Source of the DNA: Rhodococcus ruber
GTDB lineage: Bacteria > Actinomycetota > Actinomycetes > Mycobacteriales > Mycobacteriaceae
Direction: 5' to 3'
Assembly (NCBI RefSeq): GCF_027270735.1
Contig: NZ_JAPWIJ010000006.1
Span: 310,001 to 374,000, forward strand
Length of the DNA: 64,000 nt
Below are positions 53,185-63,249 of the stretch, piece by piece; position 1 is the stretch's first letter; the number at the start of each line of letters is the position of its first letter. The position numbers were made by a program, and so were the translations under genes. The notes below the pieces were generated by a model. That model ran no database searches and was not told where the DNA came from. It worked only from the letters and a program-made list of their open reading frames with translations.

Positions 53185-54102
53185 ATGACTGATCACGACA
53201 GCGCCTACGAGGGCCTGGTCGACGAGGATTCGCACGGGCAGTGGGCATTCGGGACGAGTTTCGACGACCCGCTCGCCGGCGTCGATACCACCGTTCCCGA
53301 CGACGTCGACCTGAAAGCCCTTGCCGCGTACTGCCTCATGCTCGGTGACGATGCGCTGATCAACTCCCAGCGCCTCGCCGAATGGAGCACTCGCGCACCG
53401 GAATTGGAAGAAGAGGTGGCGCTGGCCAACGTCGGCCTCGACCTCCTCGGCCAGGCCCGGCTGCTGCTGGCCCGCGCCGCCAAAGCCGATCCGACGGTGG
53501 TGCCGTTCATCTCGGACACCTCGCCCGCACCCTCGGAAGATGCGCTGGCGTTCTTCCGCGACGAGGCAGACTTCCGCAACGTTCGGCTCACCGAGCTCGA
53601 CAACGGCGATTTCGCGAAGTCGCAGGTTCGCCTGCTGGTGTTCTCGACGTGGCGGCTCGCCGTCTTCACTCGCCTGCAGGAATCCCGCGATCCCGTTCTC
53701 GCCGCGGTCGCGAACAAGGGCGTCAAAGAGTTGACCTATCACCGCGATTACGCAGCCCGCTGGGTCGTCACCCTGGGCTGCGGCACGGACGAATCGAAGC
53801 GACGAGTCCGCGACGCCGTGACCAGAATCTGGCCGTACGTCTCGGAATTGTTCATCCCGACGGACGAGGAGATCGCACTGGCAGAGGTCGGCGTCGCCGT
53901 CGACCCCCGGGACGTCCGCGAGGAGTTCGATTCCGTTCTTGCGCAGGTTCTACATGCCGCGGAACTCGACGCCCCCGAGGGTAAGTCCGTAGGCACCATC
54001 GGCGGCCGAGGTGGTCGTCGCGGCATCCACACCGAGGCGTTCGGACCCCTGATCGCCGAGATGCAGGTCGTGGCGAGGGCCCATCCGGAGGGAGTCTGGT
54101 GA
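53185..54102 (+). CDS. paaC: Phenylacetyl-CoA epoxidase subunit C
   Basis: The 305-residue subunit is the catalytically inactive, ferritin-like partner of PaaA: LAAYCLMLGDDALINSQRLAEW, EEEVALANVGLDLLGQARLLL, RNVRLTELDNGDFAKSQVRLLVFSTWRL and YHRDYAARWVVTLGCGTDES. AGAGGAC precedes the ATG. Its stop overlaps the paaD start. Confidence 0.92.
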   Translation: MTDHDSAYEGLVDEDSHGQWAFGTSFDDPLAGVDTTVPDDVDLKALAAYCLMLGDDALINSQRLAEWSTRAPELEEEVALANVGLDLLGQARLLLARAAKADPTVVPFISDTSPAPSEDALAFFRDEADFRNVRLTELDNGDFAKSQVRLLVFSTWRLAVFTRLQESRDPVLAAVANKGVKELTYHRDYAARWVVTLGCGTDESKRRVRDAVTRIWPYVSELFIPTDEEIALAEVGVAVDPRDVREEFDSVLAQVLHAAELDAPEGKSVGTIGGRGGRRGIHTEAFGPLIAEMQVVARAHPEGVW

Positions 54103-54605
54103 CAACGATGGAACTTTCGGCTCGCGACATCGCCGCCACCGTCATGGATCCCGAGATGCCACTGCTCACCCTCGACGACCTCGGCGTCCTGCGCGACGTC
54201 GAGGTACGCGAGAACGGCAGTGTGCTCGTCACGATCACTCCGACGTACTCCGGATGCCCGGCGATGGCGACGATGCGCGACGACATCGCGCACAAGCTCA
54301 CCGACCACGGCTACTCCGACGTCGAGATCGTCACCAGCCTCTCCCCCGCGTGGAGCACCGACTGGATCTCCGAGGACGGCCTGCGCAAGCTTCGTGAAGC
54401 CGGTTACTCCGTGCCCGGCCCCGCTCCGGCGCGGACGAGCGGTCCGGTCCCGTTGACCTTGACAGTGAAGCCGCGGCAGATCGCCTGCCCTCAGTGCACT
54501 TCCACGAATACCCGCCTCACCTCCGAGTTCGGTGCCACCCTCTGCAAAGCCCAGTACCGGTGCGACGACTGCCTCGAGCCCTTCGACCACGTGAAGGAAA
54601 TTTGA
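54099..54605 (+). CDS. paaD: Phenylacetate degradation protein PaaD (iron-sulfur assembly type)
   Basis: The 168-residue protein has a MIP18/DUF59-type domain (MDPEMPLLTLDDLGVLRDV, TPTYSGCPAMATMRDDIAHKL) and a C-terminal four-cysteine zinc ribbon (ACPQC...CKAQYRCDDC). It is thought to help mature the epoxidase metal centres. GTG start overlaps paaC; an ATG three codons later is an alternative. Overlaps paaE by one base. Confidence 0.9.
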   Translation: MTTMELSARDIAATVMDPEMPLLTLDDLGVLRDVEVRENGSVLVTITPTYSGCPAMATMRDDIAHKLTDHGYSDVEIVTSLSPAWSTDWISEDGLRKLREAGYSVPGPAPARTSGPVPLTLTVKPRQIACPQCTSTNTRLTSEFGATLCKAQYRCDDCLEPFDHVKEI

Positions 54606-55699
54606 TGACCGTCACCGCTGAACCCGTACAGAAGAACCTGCGGAACAAGCCTTTTCACACGTTGACCGTCGCGGATGTCGAGTCACTGTGCGACGACGCC
54701 GTCGCCGTCACGTTCGACGTGCCCGAACACCTCACGGACGAATTCGACTTTCGCCCAGGACAATCCCTGATGCTCAGCCGGACCGTCGACGGCGTCGAGC
54801 ACCGCCGCTCCTACTCGATCTGCGCACCGGTGGGCGCGCGTCCCCGCGTCGGCGTGCGGGAGGTGAGCGACGGCCTGTTCTCCTCGTGGTTGGTCCGCGA
54901 CGTCAAGGCCGGCGACCGCATCGATGTTCAGGGCCCGACCGGCAACTTTCATGCGGATCCGGCCGTGGCTGGTAGGCACGTTCTCATCGCTGCCGGCTCC
55001 GGCATCACCCCGATGCTGTCCATCGCGGCCTCCGTTCTTGCCAACCCCGAGGCCGAAGTCGTTCTGTTGTACGGCAATCGGCGTACCAGGACAGTGATGT
55101 TCGCCGAGGAGATCGCCGACCTGAAGGATCAGTACGGTAGTCGATTCGACGTCATCCACGTCCTGTCCAGAGAGCCTCGTGAGGTCGAGTTGTTCAGCGG
55201 CCGGCTCGACGCAGGGCGACTACGCGAGATCCTCGACACCGTCGTCCCGACCCCGGACATCGACCACTTCTGGCTGTGCGGTCCGTTCGGGATGGTGAAC
55301 GACGCGCAGGACGTTCTGAAGGAACTCGGCGTCGCCAAGAGCAGCATCCACCACGAATTGTTCTACGTCGACGACGTACCTCCGCCGCAGGAGAAGCATC
55401 GCGAACCGGGCATCACCGGCCCGAGCAGCGAGGTCACGATCATCCTCGACGGCCGTGAGGTGACAGGTGCACTGCCGCAGGACGAGTCGATCCTCGACTC
55501 CGCCGAGCAACTGCGCTCCGATCTTCCCTTCGCATGCAAGGGCGGGGTGTGCGGCACCTGCCGCGCGAAGGTGACCGTCGGCGATGTGGACATGCGCCGC
55601 AACTACGCGCTCGAGGACAACGAGGTCGACGCCGGCTTCGTGCTCACCTGCCAGACCTTCCCCGTCAGCGACACAGTGACCGTCGACTTCGACGCCTGA
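54605..55699 (+). CDS. paaE: Phenylacetyl-CoA epoxidase reductase subunit E
   Basis: The 364-residue reductase has FAD and NAD(P) domains (RSYSICAPVG, AAGSGITPMLSI, LCGPFGMV) and a C-terminal plant-type [2Fe-2S] domain with CKGGVCGTCRAK and a late TCQTFP cysteine. It passes electrons from NADPH to the PaaA di-iron centre. Start overlaps the paaD stop. Confidence 0.93.
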   Translation: MTVTAEPVQKNLRNKPFHTLTVADVESLCDDAVAVTFDVPEHLTDEFDFRPGQSLMLSRTVDGVEHRRSYSICAPVGARPRVGVREVSDGLFSSWLVRDVKAGDRIDVQGPTGNFHADPAVAGRHVLIAAGSGITPMLSIAASVLANPEAEVVLLYGNRRTRTVMFAEEIADLKDQYGSRFDVIHVLSREPREVELFSGRLDAGRLREILDTVVPTPDIDHFWLCGPFGMVNDAQDVLKELGVAKSSIHHELFYVDDVPPPQEKHREPGITGPSSEVTIILDGREVTGALPQDESILDSAEQLRSDLPFACKGGVCGTCRAKVTVGDVDMRRNYALEDNEVDAGFVLTCQTFPVSDTVTVDFDA

Positions 55700-55717
55700 G
55701 ACCACGAGAGAGCAATC

Positions 55718-57025
55718 ATGACCAGTGTGCTGTCCGCCCCCACCGATACCCCCGACATCGAGTTCGCGTCACGGGATCGCATCTCGACTCTCCAGTTGGA
55801 GCGCCTGCAGTGGTCGCTGCAGCATGCGTACGACAACGTCCCGCACTACAAGAAGGCTTTTGACGCTGCCGGGGTGCACCCGACCGATCTGAAGGATCTG
55901 TCGGATCTGGCGAAGTTCCCGTTCACTGCAAAGAAGGATCTGCGGGAGAACTACCCCTTCGGGATGTTTGCGGTGCCGCAGGACAAGGTCTCACGCATCC
56001 ACGCGTCCTCGGGCACCACGGGTAGGCCGACAGTGGTGGGCTACACCGCGAACGACATCAGCAACTGGGCAGACCTCATCGCCCGCAGCCTTCGTGCCGG
56101 CGGGGTGAAGCCGTCCGACAAGGTGCACGTCGCCTACGGCTACGGACTGTTCACCGGTGGCCTCGGCGCACATTACGGTGCAGAACGCCTCGGCTGCACC
56201 GTCATTCCGATGTCCGGTGGAATGACCGACCGTCAGATCCAGCTCATCGAGGACTTCGAGCCCGACGCCATCATGGTGACGCCGTCGTACATGCTCACGA
56301 TCGTGGACGCGATGATCAAGAAGGGCATCGACCCGGCCAAGACCTCGCTGAAGACCGGCGTATTCGGCGCGGAGCCGTGGACCGAGGAGATGCGCAAAGA
56401 GATCGAGAAGACTCTCGACATGGACGCCGTCGACATCTACGGCCTGTCCGAGGTGATGGGGCCGGGCGTCGCGATGGAATGCGTCGAAACCAAGGACGGG
56501 CTCCACATCTGGGAGGATCATTTCTACCCGGAGGTCATCGACCCGGTGACCGGCGAAGTTCTGCCCGACGGCGAGGAGGGTGAATTGGTGTTCACGTCCT
56601 TGTCCAAGGAAGCGATGCCGATCATCCGCTACCGCACCCGCGATCTGACGCGACTGCTGCCGGGCACGGCTCGCACGATGCGTCGGATGCAGAAGGTCAC
56701 CGGCCGCACCGACGACATGATCATTCTGCGCGGAGTCAATCTCTTCCCGACGCAGATCGAGGAATTGATCCTGACGGTTCCCGTTCTGGCACCGCAGTTT
56801 CAGTGCGTGCTCGAGCGCGCCGGACGCATGGACACTCTGACCGTCCTCGTCGAAGCCCGGCCCGACGCTGCACTCGACACGCATCCGATCGCGGCGGCAA
56901 CGCTGAAGAAGCTGGTCAAGGACCGCATCGGCGTGAGCGTTGCGGTCGATGTCGTCGCACCCGCGGCCCTCGAGCGTTCCATCGGTAAAGCCCGCCGTCT
57001 GATCGACAACCGCCCAGCCGTATGA
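55718..57025 (+). CDS. paaK: Phenylacetate-CoA ligase
   Basis: The 435-residue AMP-forming ligase shows RIHASSGTTGRPTVVGYT (P-loop), YGAERLGCTVIPMSGGMTDRQ, YGLSEVMGPGVAMEC and RTDDMIILRGVNLFPTQIEE. It activates phenylacetate to phenylacetyl-CoA, the entry step of the pathway. Eighteen bp after paaE, it ends the catalytic block and is followed after one base by the AraC gene. Confidence 0.94.
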   Translation: MTSVLSAPTDTPDIEFASRDRISTLQLERLQWSLQHAYDNVPHYKKAFDAAGVHPTDLKDLSDLAKFPFTAKKDLRENYPFGMFAVPQDKVSRIHASSGTTGRPTVVGYTANDISNWADLIARSLRAGGVKPSDKVHVAYGYGLFTGGLGAHYGAERLGCTVIPMSGGMTDRQIQLIEDFEPDAIMVTPSYMLTIVDAMIKKGIDPAKTSLKTGVFGAEPWTEEMRKEIEKTLDMDAVDIYGLSEVMGPGVAMECVETKDGLHIWEDHFYPEVIDPVTGEVLPDGEEGELVFTSLSKEAMPIIRYRTRDLTRLLPGTARTMRRMQKVTGRTDDMIILRGVNLFPTQIEELILTVPVLAPQFQCVLERAGRMDTLTVLVEARPDAALDTHPIAAATLKKLVKDRIGVSVAVDVVAPAALERSIGKARRLIDNRPAV

Positions 57026-57026
57026 C

Positions 57027-57932
57027 ATGAACCCGGTGGCACAGGATTTCGAGCAATGGCGCGAGAACGTCTCGACGGCGTTCGTGCCGCTCGACGCTGT
57101 GTCCACCGGGCATTCTCCGTTCCAGGGCACCTTGGTGTCGTCGACATTGGGATCTCTGCAATTGAGCGAGGTCGCGGGGCGCGAGGTGGATGTCCGCCGC
57201 ACGCGCGCAACCATCAAACGTGCCGATCCCGGGTTGATCAAGGTCGGCCTGCAGTTGACCGGCCGCGGCACCCTGGTCCAGAACGACCGAGAGGCAGTGC
57301 TGGAGCCGGGCGACTTCGCGGTGTACGACACCAGCGCACCGTACGATCTGCACTTCGTCGGGGACTTCGAGATGTTCGTGGTGATGTTTCCACGCGATGC
57401 GCTGCGCATCGATTCCCGTGAGTTGACGACCGTTGCGGCGCGGCGCATCGAGGGCGATCACGGTGTCGGCGCGCTGGTGTCGCCGTTTCTGTTCAATTTG
57501 CGCCGCAACGCCGCCGACGGAACTCTCCCGACGACGCCGATGCTCGAGAACGCCGTCCTCGATCTGCTCTGCGCCGCTCTCGACGACGCGGCTCCCCACG
57601 ATGCGCCGGGATCCACACTCCTGATCGAGGCCAAGAGTCTCGTGGAGTCACATCTGTCCGATCCCACACTCTCCACGGCGTCTCTCGCTGCGCGCCTACA
57701 TATTTCGACACGCTACTTGCAGAAGCTCTTCGAGTCCGACGGTCGCACGGTCGCCGGCTGGATCAGATCCAGGAGACTGGATCGATGCCACCGCGATCTG
57801 CGTGACCCTCGTTTCGCCGCGGACAGTATCGGAACCATTTGTGCGCGTCACGGTTTGATCGATTCCTCGAATTTCTCGAAGCTGTTCAAGGAGACGTACG
57901 GCATGTCGCCGCGGGAGTATCGCGCCGGGTGA
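57027..57932 (+). CDS. AraC family transcriptional regulator
   Basis: The 301-residue protein has an AraC-binding N-terminal cupin-like domain (GFLVQNDREAVLEPGDFAVYDTSAPYDLHFVGDFEMFVVMFPR) and two C-terminal helix-turn-helices (TASLAARLHISTRYLQKLFESDGRTVAGWIRSRRLDRCHRDL and SNFSKLFKETYGMSPREYR). It starts one base after the paaK stop, so it is likely made with the pathway enzymes and gives positive feedback or links to another aromatic acid (inference). Confidence 0.87.
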   Translation: MNPVAQDFEQWRENVSTAFVPLDAVSTGHSPFQGTLVSSTLGSLQLSEVAGREVDVRRTRATIKRADPGLIKVGLQLTGRGTLVQNDREAVLEPGDFAVYDTSAPYDLHFVGDFEMFVVMFPRDALRIDSRELTTVAARRIEGDHGVGALVSPFLFNLRRNAADGTLPTTPMLENAVLDLLCAALDDAAPHDAPGSTLLIEAKSLVESHLSDPTLSTASLAARLHISTRYLQKLFESDGRTVAGWIRSRRLDRCHRDLRDPRFAADSIGTICARHGLIDSSNFSKLFKETYGMSPREYRAG

Positions 57933-57954
57933 GAGCGCACACCGCCCTCACCCG
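57926..57954. terminator. Hairpin at the end of the paa block
   Basis: CGGGTGAG (57926-57933) pairs with CTCACCCG (57947-57954) around a 13-base loop, overlapping the AraC stop codon and lying just before the convergent GMC gene. No T-run, so moderate support as a bidirectional terminator. Confidence 0.5.
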
Positions 57955-57962
57955 ACTACGAG

Positions 57963-59492
57963 CTACCTTCCGAGGATCAGATCCGAGGCCCGCTCACCGA
58001 CCATGATGGACGGCGCGTTGGTGTTGCCCGACGGCACCGCGGGCATGATCGATGCGTCCGCGACCCGCAGCCCCTCGATGCCACGGACCCGAAGATCGGC
58101 TCCCACAACGGCATCGACGTCCGACTCGGCTCCCATCTTGCAGGTGCCGACCTGGTGGTGGTACGTGCCGGCGGTTTGGCGAACATAGGCCCGCAGGTCG
58201 TCGCGTGTGCGCGCACTCGGTCCCGGAACCACCTCTGCCTTACGCCACGGCGCGAACGCGTCGGACGCACCGATCTCACGGCAGATCTCGACCGCGTCGA
58301 CCATCGCTTCGAGGTCGTACGGATCGGCCAGAATGTTCGGATCCGCCAGCGGTAGCTCGCTCGGATCCGAGGACGCCAACCGGAGCGTGCCACGCGAACG
58401 CGGAGCCACGATTCCGGGTGCGATCGTGTAGCCGTTCTCGGGCACCGGGTATCCGTCTGCCGGATACGGAATATGCATGAACAGCGGCTGCAGATCCGGT
58501 GCGGCACCGGCCCATCCGTTACTGCGGGCGTACAGCTGCGCCTCGAGCAGATTGTTCGTACCGGCTGCGAGCGGCTCGAGGGACTCGTAGATGTTGCTGA
58601 GCAGCAGGTGGTCGTGCAGGTTCTCGCCCACACCCGGCAGGTCCACGACGGTGTCGATTCCGAGTTCGCCCAAGTGTGCCGACGGTCCGATACCACTGAG
58701 CAACAATGCCTTCGGAGAGCCGAGTGCCCCGCCGCACAGGATCACCTCGCGATCGGCGAACGCACGCTCCAGCTCGAAACCACCGAGGCTGTACTCGATT
58801 CCCACCGCGCGGCCGTTCTCGACCACCACCTTGTGCACGAGGGCCCCGGTGGTGACGGTCAGATCGGGGTTGTCCAGCACCGGGCCGACGAAGCTCTTCC
58901 ATGCGCTCATTCGTTCACCGTCGCGAGTGGTGGTGTGGTTGTAGCCGGCACCCACCATCTCGTCGGCGTTGAAGTCGTCGATCAGCTTGTGTCCGTGTTC
59001 GACGGCCGCGTCGACGAAGGCCGCTGCCAGCGGGTGCGGGGTGCCCATGATCGACACCGGCAGTGGCCCGTCGCCGCCGTGGAACTCGTTGGCACCGAGT
59101 TCGTGTGACTCCGAGCGCTTGAACAGCGGTAGCACGTTCTCCCACGACCATCCGGTGTCACCGGTGGCGGCGGCCCAGCCATCGTAGTCGCTGGAATGCC
59201 CACGCACGTAGATCATTCCGTTGAGGGACGAGCTGCCGCCGAGTACGCGTCCGCGCGGCCAGAAGATCCGGCGATCGTTGGCGTGCTTCTGCGGAGTGGT
59301 GAACAGTCCCCAGTCCTGCGAGCCACCCAACAGCGTGGGCCAGCCCTGCGGTGAGTGGATCGCCGGATCGGTATCCACGGGACCTGCCTCGATCACATGG
59401 ACGGTATGTCCCGCGTCGAGAAGCCTCCTCGCGATGACGCTTCCCGCCGAACCTGCTCCCACTACGATGTAGTCCGTCGAATTCGTCGACAT
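57963..59492 (-). CDS. GMC family oxidoreductase (choline dehydrogenase-like)
   Basis: The 509-residue flavoenzyme starts MSTNSTDYIVVGAGSAGSVIARRL (FAD Rossmann), with GMC signature 1 GGSSSLNGMIYVRGH, signature 2 ILCGGALGSPKALLLSGIGP and C-terminal active-site YHHQVGTCKMG and GNTNAPSIMVGERA. It oxidises an alcohol to aldehyde; substrate unknown. It lies 102 bp after the amidohydrolase gene on the same strand and may share its transcript. Confidence 0.9.
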   Translation of the reverse strand: MSTNSTDYIVVGAGSAGSVIARRLLDAGHTVHVIEAGPVDTDPAIHSPQGWPTLLGGSQDWGLFTTPQKHANDRRIFWPRGRVLGGSSSLNGMIYVRGHSSDYDGWAAATGDTGWSWENVLPLFKRSESHELGANEFHGGDGPLPVSIMGTPHPLAAAFVDAAVEHGHKLIDDFNADEMVGAGYNHTTTRDGERMSAWKSFVGPVLDNPDLTVTTGALVHKVVVENGRAVGIEYSLGGFELERAFADREVILCGGALGSPKALLLSGIGPSAHLGELGIDTVVDLPGVGENLHDHLLLSNIYESLEPLAAGTNNLLEAQLYARSNGWAGAAPDLQPLFMHIPYPADGYPVPENGYTIAPGIVAPRSRGTLRLASSDPSELPLADPNILADPYDLEAMVDAVEICREIGASDAFAPWRKAEVVPGPSARTRDDLRAYVRQTAGTYHHQVGTCKMGAESDVDAVVGADLRVRGIEGLRVADASIMPAVPSGNTNAPSIMVGERASDLILGR

Positions 59493-59594
59493 GCGCTGCT
59501 TCTTTCTGTTGTGACCGTCGACACAACAATCGCCGATCACCGCGACAGAAACATGTAGCTGAGCGCACACATTCTGGGCCAGACGCGCCCTCGC

Positions 59595-61304
59595 TCAGTG
59601 GTCGAGCCAGGTGGAGTTGCGGAACACCTCAACACCTCCGACCACAGTCGAGACAACCTCGACCGAGGGAATATCGTGCGGATCCATGACCGTCAGATCA
59701 CCGTCCAGAATGCACAGGTCGGCTACTTTTCCCGGCTCGAGTGAGCCCTTCCAGTCCTCCGCGAAGTCCTGCCACGCCGGGTTGATCGTGTAGGTCCGCA
59801 CGGCGTCGGCCAATCCGATGGTTTGCTCCGGCCCACTGACCCTGCCCGACGACCGACTCTCCCGCAGCATCATCGTCGAAATGCCCTGGCGCCAGTCCGG
59901 TGTGGTGACCGGCGCATCCGACGAGCTCATCAGGGCCACGCCCGACTCGATCGCACTGCGGTACGGCCACTCGTACGCTGCTCTCTCGACCCCGACGACG
60001 CCCTCCTCCAAGTCGGCGATCGTCCACTTGATCGTCGGATTCATGTTGACGCCGATATTGTGCTCGGCCAGCCGGGCAAGAGTCTGTGCACTGATGAAAT
60101 CGCCGTGGATGAGGTAGTGCCGCGCGTCGTCACGCGGATGAGACGATTGCGCCGCGATCAATGCGTCGGCGACCGTGTCGATGGCTCGGTCACCGGTGAC
60201 GTGCACGCCGATCTGATGACCGGCCTCGTGCCCGATCCGGATCATCTCGGTCACCTCGTGCACCCGACGCTCATCGGTGTCACCACCCACGCAGAGCGAT
60301 CCGCACCCGCCACCGACGTACTCCTCATGCATCCACGCCGTCTTGCTGGGCGGGATACCGTCGGCGAACACCTTCACGCCGAGGATCCGAAACATGCGCG
60401 GGTCCTCGGTCGACGGCGGTTCGATAGCGCTGAGGTTCGTCTCGAATTCTGCTGCAGTTCCGCTCATTCCGGTGGGCAACATCAGCGCCGAGACGCGAAT
60501 GCCGAGGTCACCTGCCGCGGCGAGGTCGGCGTAGATCGACAGGCCCTCCTCACCCATCGCACCGCCGGCCAGATCTTCGCCGCCCGGCCCGAGAGCCGGG
60601 TCGGTGAAGCTGGTTATTCCTTCGCGCTGCAGGATGGAGATCGCGGATCGTACTGCTTTCGTACGCCGTTCGCGGGTGAGCCTCGGCAGAGTGGACTGAA
60701 CCAGACTCTGCGCCCCTTCCTGCAGAATGCCGATCAGTCGGCCCGATGCGTCCGTCGGCATCACTCCCCCGTCCGGCACTACCGTCTTCTCGTCGACCCC
60801 CGCGCGCTGGAGAGCGACGGTGTTCACCCACGAGACGTGCCGGGAGAAGTCCTGCAGGAACACCGGGTTGTCGGGCGAGACGGCGTCGAGCTCGAACCGC
60901 GTCGGCCGCACCGCGGGGTCGGCCACACACTCCGCGAGATACCCCTCGTCCCAGCCTGTTCCGACGATCCAGTCACCGGGACCCGCTTTCGCCACTGCGT
61001 CGGCCACCGCGTCGACCACGTCGGCGATGGATCGAACGGTCGGAAAGCTCAGGTCGAGCGAGAGCGGCGGGGTGTCGAGACCGAAGGCCACCGCATGCAG
61101 GTGCGAATCGTTGATACCCGGCAGAACGGTCCTACCTGCGAGATCGACTGTCACGGTTCGCGGCCCGACGAACCTGTCGATGTCGGTGTCGGTTCCGGCG
61201 GCCAGAATCACGCCGTCGGCGATCGCGAGCGCACTCGCGATCGTGAAATCCGCATCCACGACGAACACTGCGCCGTTGCGATAGACGATGTCTGCTGTAG
61301 TCAT
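59595..61304 (-). CDS. Amidohydrolase family 3 (YtcJ-like)
   Basis: The 569-residue protein (MTTADIVYRNGAVFVVDADF...) has the metal-dependent hydrolase set of amidohydro_3: DSHLHAVAFG, KVFADG, GVHVTGDRAID, YLIHGDFIS and SSSDAPV. YtcJ-like members hydrolyse formamides or cyclic amides. AGGAG is placed eight bases before the ATG. It follows the small membrane gene by 23 bp, within the amine oxidase/permease cluster, suggesting it acts on an amine-derived product. Confidence 0.88.
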   Translation of the reverse strand: MTTADIVYRNGAVFVVDADFTIASALAIADGVILAAGTDTDIDRFVGPRTVTVDLAGRTVLPGINDSHLHAVAFGLDTPPLSLDLSFPTVRSIADVVDAVADAVAKAGPGDWIVGTGWDEGYLAECVADPAVRPTRFELDAVSPDNPVFLQDFSRHVSWVNTVALQRAGVDEKTVVPDGGVMPTDASGRLIGILQEGAQSLVQSTLPRLTRERRTKAVRSAISILQREGITSFTDPALGPGGEDLAGGAMGEEGLSIYADLAAAGDLGIRVSALMLPTGMSGTAAEFETNLSAIEPPSTEDPRMFRILGVKVFADGIPPSKTAWMHEEYVGGGCGSLCVGGDTDERRVHEVTEMIRIGHEAGHQIGVHVTGDRAIDTVADALIAAQSSHPRDDARHYLIHGDFISAQTLARLAEHNIGVNMNPTIKWTIADLEEGVVGVERAAYEWPYRSAIESGVALMSSSDAPVTTPDWRQGISTMMLRESRSSGRVSGPEQTIGLADAVRTYTINPAWQDFAEDWKGSLEPGKVADLCILDGDLTVMDPHDIPSVEVVSTVVGGVEVFRNSTWLDH

Positions 61305-61327
61305 TGTTTGTCTCCTGGATAGTGGAA

Positions 61328-61813
61328 TCAGAAAGTGACGGGCGCCATTCCGATGATCATGAGAAGGGAACCGGCCGCGGCCCGCCGGCCCGAGCGGTTC
61401 CGGTGAAACATGATGAGTGTCAGAACGATCCACGCTGCAAGCAGAACCGGTAGCGCGAGCATCGGATCCAGACCTGATCCGTGCCGATGCATCGACGCCG
61501 CGGACGTTGCCTCGGTTGCCGAATGGGTGTGGATCGAGGGCACGAGCAACAGCAGGACAGCCATACAGGTCAGGTCCACGACGCACGGACCGGACGGCGA
61601 CGGCGTATCACCGGTCACGTACAGAGCCGCGATGACGAGTGCGAGACTTGCCGCTATCGCGATGGTGGCATCCATGCCGAACACCACCATCACCGCCATG
61701 ACGATGGCCATGCACAGGTGTGCCCACCGCACCCGCCCCGTATGGTTGCCGCGTCCGATCAGCGGAAGAACGGCACCCACTGCACCGAGAGCCATCAGCA
61801 CCGTCATGACCAT
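61328..61813 (-). CDS. Small integral membrane protein, histidine-containing
   Basis: The 161-residue protein starts at ATG 61813, six bases past the permease stop codon's first base, so it is coupled to the permease. It has four or five membrane segments and a polar loop rich in His/Ser/Thr (IHTHSATEATSAASMHRHGSG). It may be DUF5134-like, but I am not sure; function unknown. Longer readings upstream run antisense inside the permease and are rejected. Confidence 0.6.
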   Translation of the reverse strand: MVMTVLMALGAVGAVLPLIGRGNHTGRVRWAHLCMAIVMAVMVVFGMDATIAIAASLALVIAALYVTGDTPSPSGPCVVDLTCMAVLLLLVPSIHTHSATEATSAASMHRHGSGLDPMLALPVLLAAWIVLTLIMFHRNRSGRRAAAGSLLMIIGMAPVTF

Positions 61814-61818
61814 CGGTG

Positions 61819-63249
61819 TCAGCCCGTCGGCTCGAGATCGAGGGCGCGAGATCCAGCCAGCCGAGCCACGAGGAGCCCGCCGACGAAGAACACCGCAACG
61901 ACGATCAACAGCAGGGCGGCGAGCACTTCGGAACCGCCGATGAGCAGCGTGAAATTGTCCAACACGAGACCGAGAATCGCCACCAGACCCAGGGTTCCGA
62001 GCGCCGGGGCGACAAGGGTGTGCCAGGTACGTCTGTCCACGGTCGATCGACGAAAGAACGCCATGATCGCTGCGCCTGTCAGGATCATCAGGACCAGGAT
62101 GCTCACGGTGGCAAGTCCCGACATCCAGGTGAACAGCTCCAACACCGGATCTGCGCCTGCTGCCGCGAAGACCACGAGAACTACTGCTGCCGAAGCGGTC
62201 TGGAACAATGACCCCATGTGCGGCGAGCCATGCCGAGAATGCGTGCGCGCCAGCATCGACGGGGCGACGCCTTTGCGAGCGAGCGCGAAGACGTACCGTC
62301 CGATTGCGTTGTGGAACGCGAGCAGGGCGGCGAAGAGACTGGTCACCAACATGATCTCCATGATGTCCGCCGACATCGGGCCCAGATACTGGGCGGCAGC
62401 GGCGAACGTCAATCCCGCCGTGTCGTCGGCAGCGGCCTGTGCGACGGATGCACTCCCGAAAGCGAGTACCACGGCCCAACTCGACACCGCATACACCAGT
62501 CCGATGGTGACGACGGCGGCGTAGGTCGCGATCGGTACGGTCCGTGTCGGATTACGCGCTTCCTCGCCGTAGATCGCGGTGGCCTCGAAGCCGATGAACG
62601 AGGCAATGGCGAACATCAGGGCGATTCCCGGTGATCCGCTGAAGAAGGCCGAGGGAGTGAACGATTCGACGTCGATGCCCGCGGCACCACCCTTCGCGAA
62701 CACCGCGATCGACAGGACCACGATGATGCCGATCTCGAGTACCAGCAGCACGCCGAGAACCTTGGCCCCGAGATCGATGCTGCGGTAGCCGAGTAACGCC
62801 ACGATCGCGACGAGACCGAGCGCCCACAACCACCACGGCAGATCGGGGCCGCCGTACTTCACGACCAGGCTGTCGACGGTCGATGCGGCGAGGCCGTAGA
62901 TGCCCGCCTGAATGGCGGTGTACGTCAGCAGTGCCAGACCCGCGGCACCGAGGCCCATGGTTCTGCCGAGCCCTTTCTCCACGTACGCATAGAACGCGCC
63001 GGTGTCCACCATGTGTCGGCTCATGGCCGCATACCCGACGCTGAAGACCAGCAGGACGAGGGCCGCGACGATGTAGGCGAGCGGAGCGCCCGCTCCGTTA
63101 CCTGTCGCGATCATGACCGGCAGAGCCCCACCGATAGCGGTCAATGGCGCTGCAGCGGCGATGACCAGGAACACGATCCCGACGACGCCGATGGAACCGC
63201 GCAGTGCGCCTGCCGTCGAATTCGCCTGAGCATCAGACATTCTGCTCAC
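61819..63249 (-). CDS. APC family amino acid/amine permease
   Basis: The 476-residue protein has about 12 membrane segments and the APC superfamily start ([37 protein letters not shown]) and [25 protein letters not shown] after the fifth segment. It likely imports an amine or amino acid. Its start overlaps the 3' end of the amine oxidase gene by 17 bp, so uptake and oxidation are coupled. Confidence 0.88.
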   Translation of the reverse strand: MSRMSDAQANSTAGALRGSIGVVGIVFLVIAAAAPLTAIGGALPVMIATGNGAGAPLAYIVAALVLLVFSVGYAAMSRHMVDTGAFYAYVEKGLGRTMGLGAAGLALLTYTAIQAGIYGLAASTVDSLVVKYGGPDLPWWLWALGLVAIVALLGYRSIDLGAKVLGVLLVLEIGIIVVLSIAVFAKGGAAGIDVESFTPSAFFSGSPGIALMFAIASFIGFEATAIYGEEARNPTRTVPIATYAAVVTIGLVYAVSSWAVVLAFGSASVAQAAADDTAGLTFAAAAQYLGPMSADIMEIMLVTSLFAALLAFHNAIGRYVFALARKGVAPSMLARTHSRHGSPHMGSLFQTASAAVVLVVFAAAGADPVLELFTWMSGLATVSILVLMILTGAAIMAFFRRSTVDRRTWHTLVAPALGTLGLVAILGLVLDNFTLLIGGSEVLAALLLIVVAVFFVGGLLVARLAGSRALDLEPTG

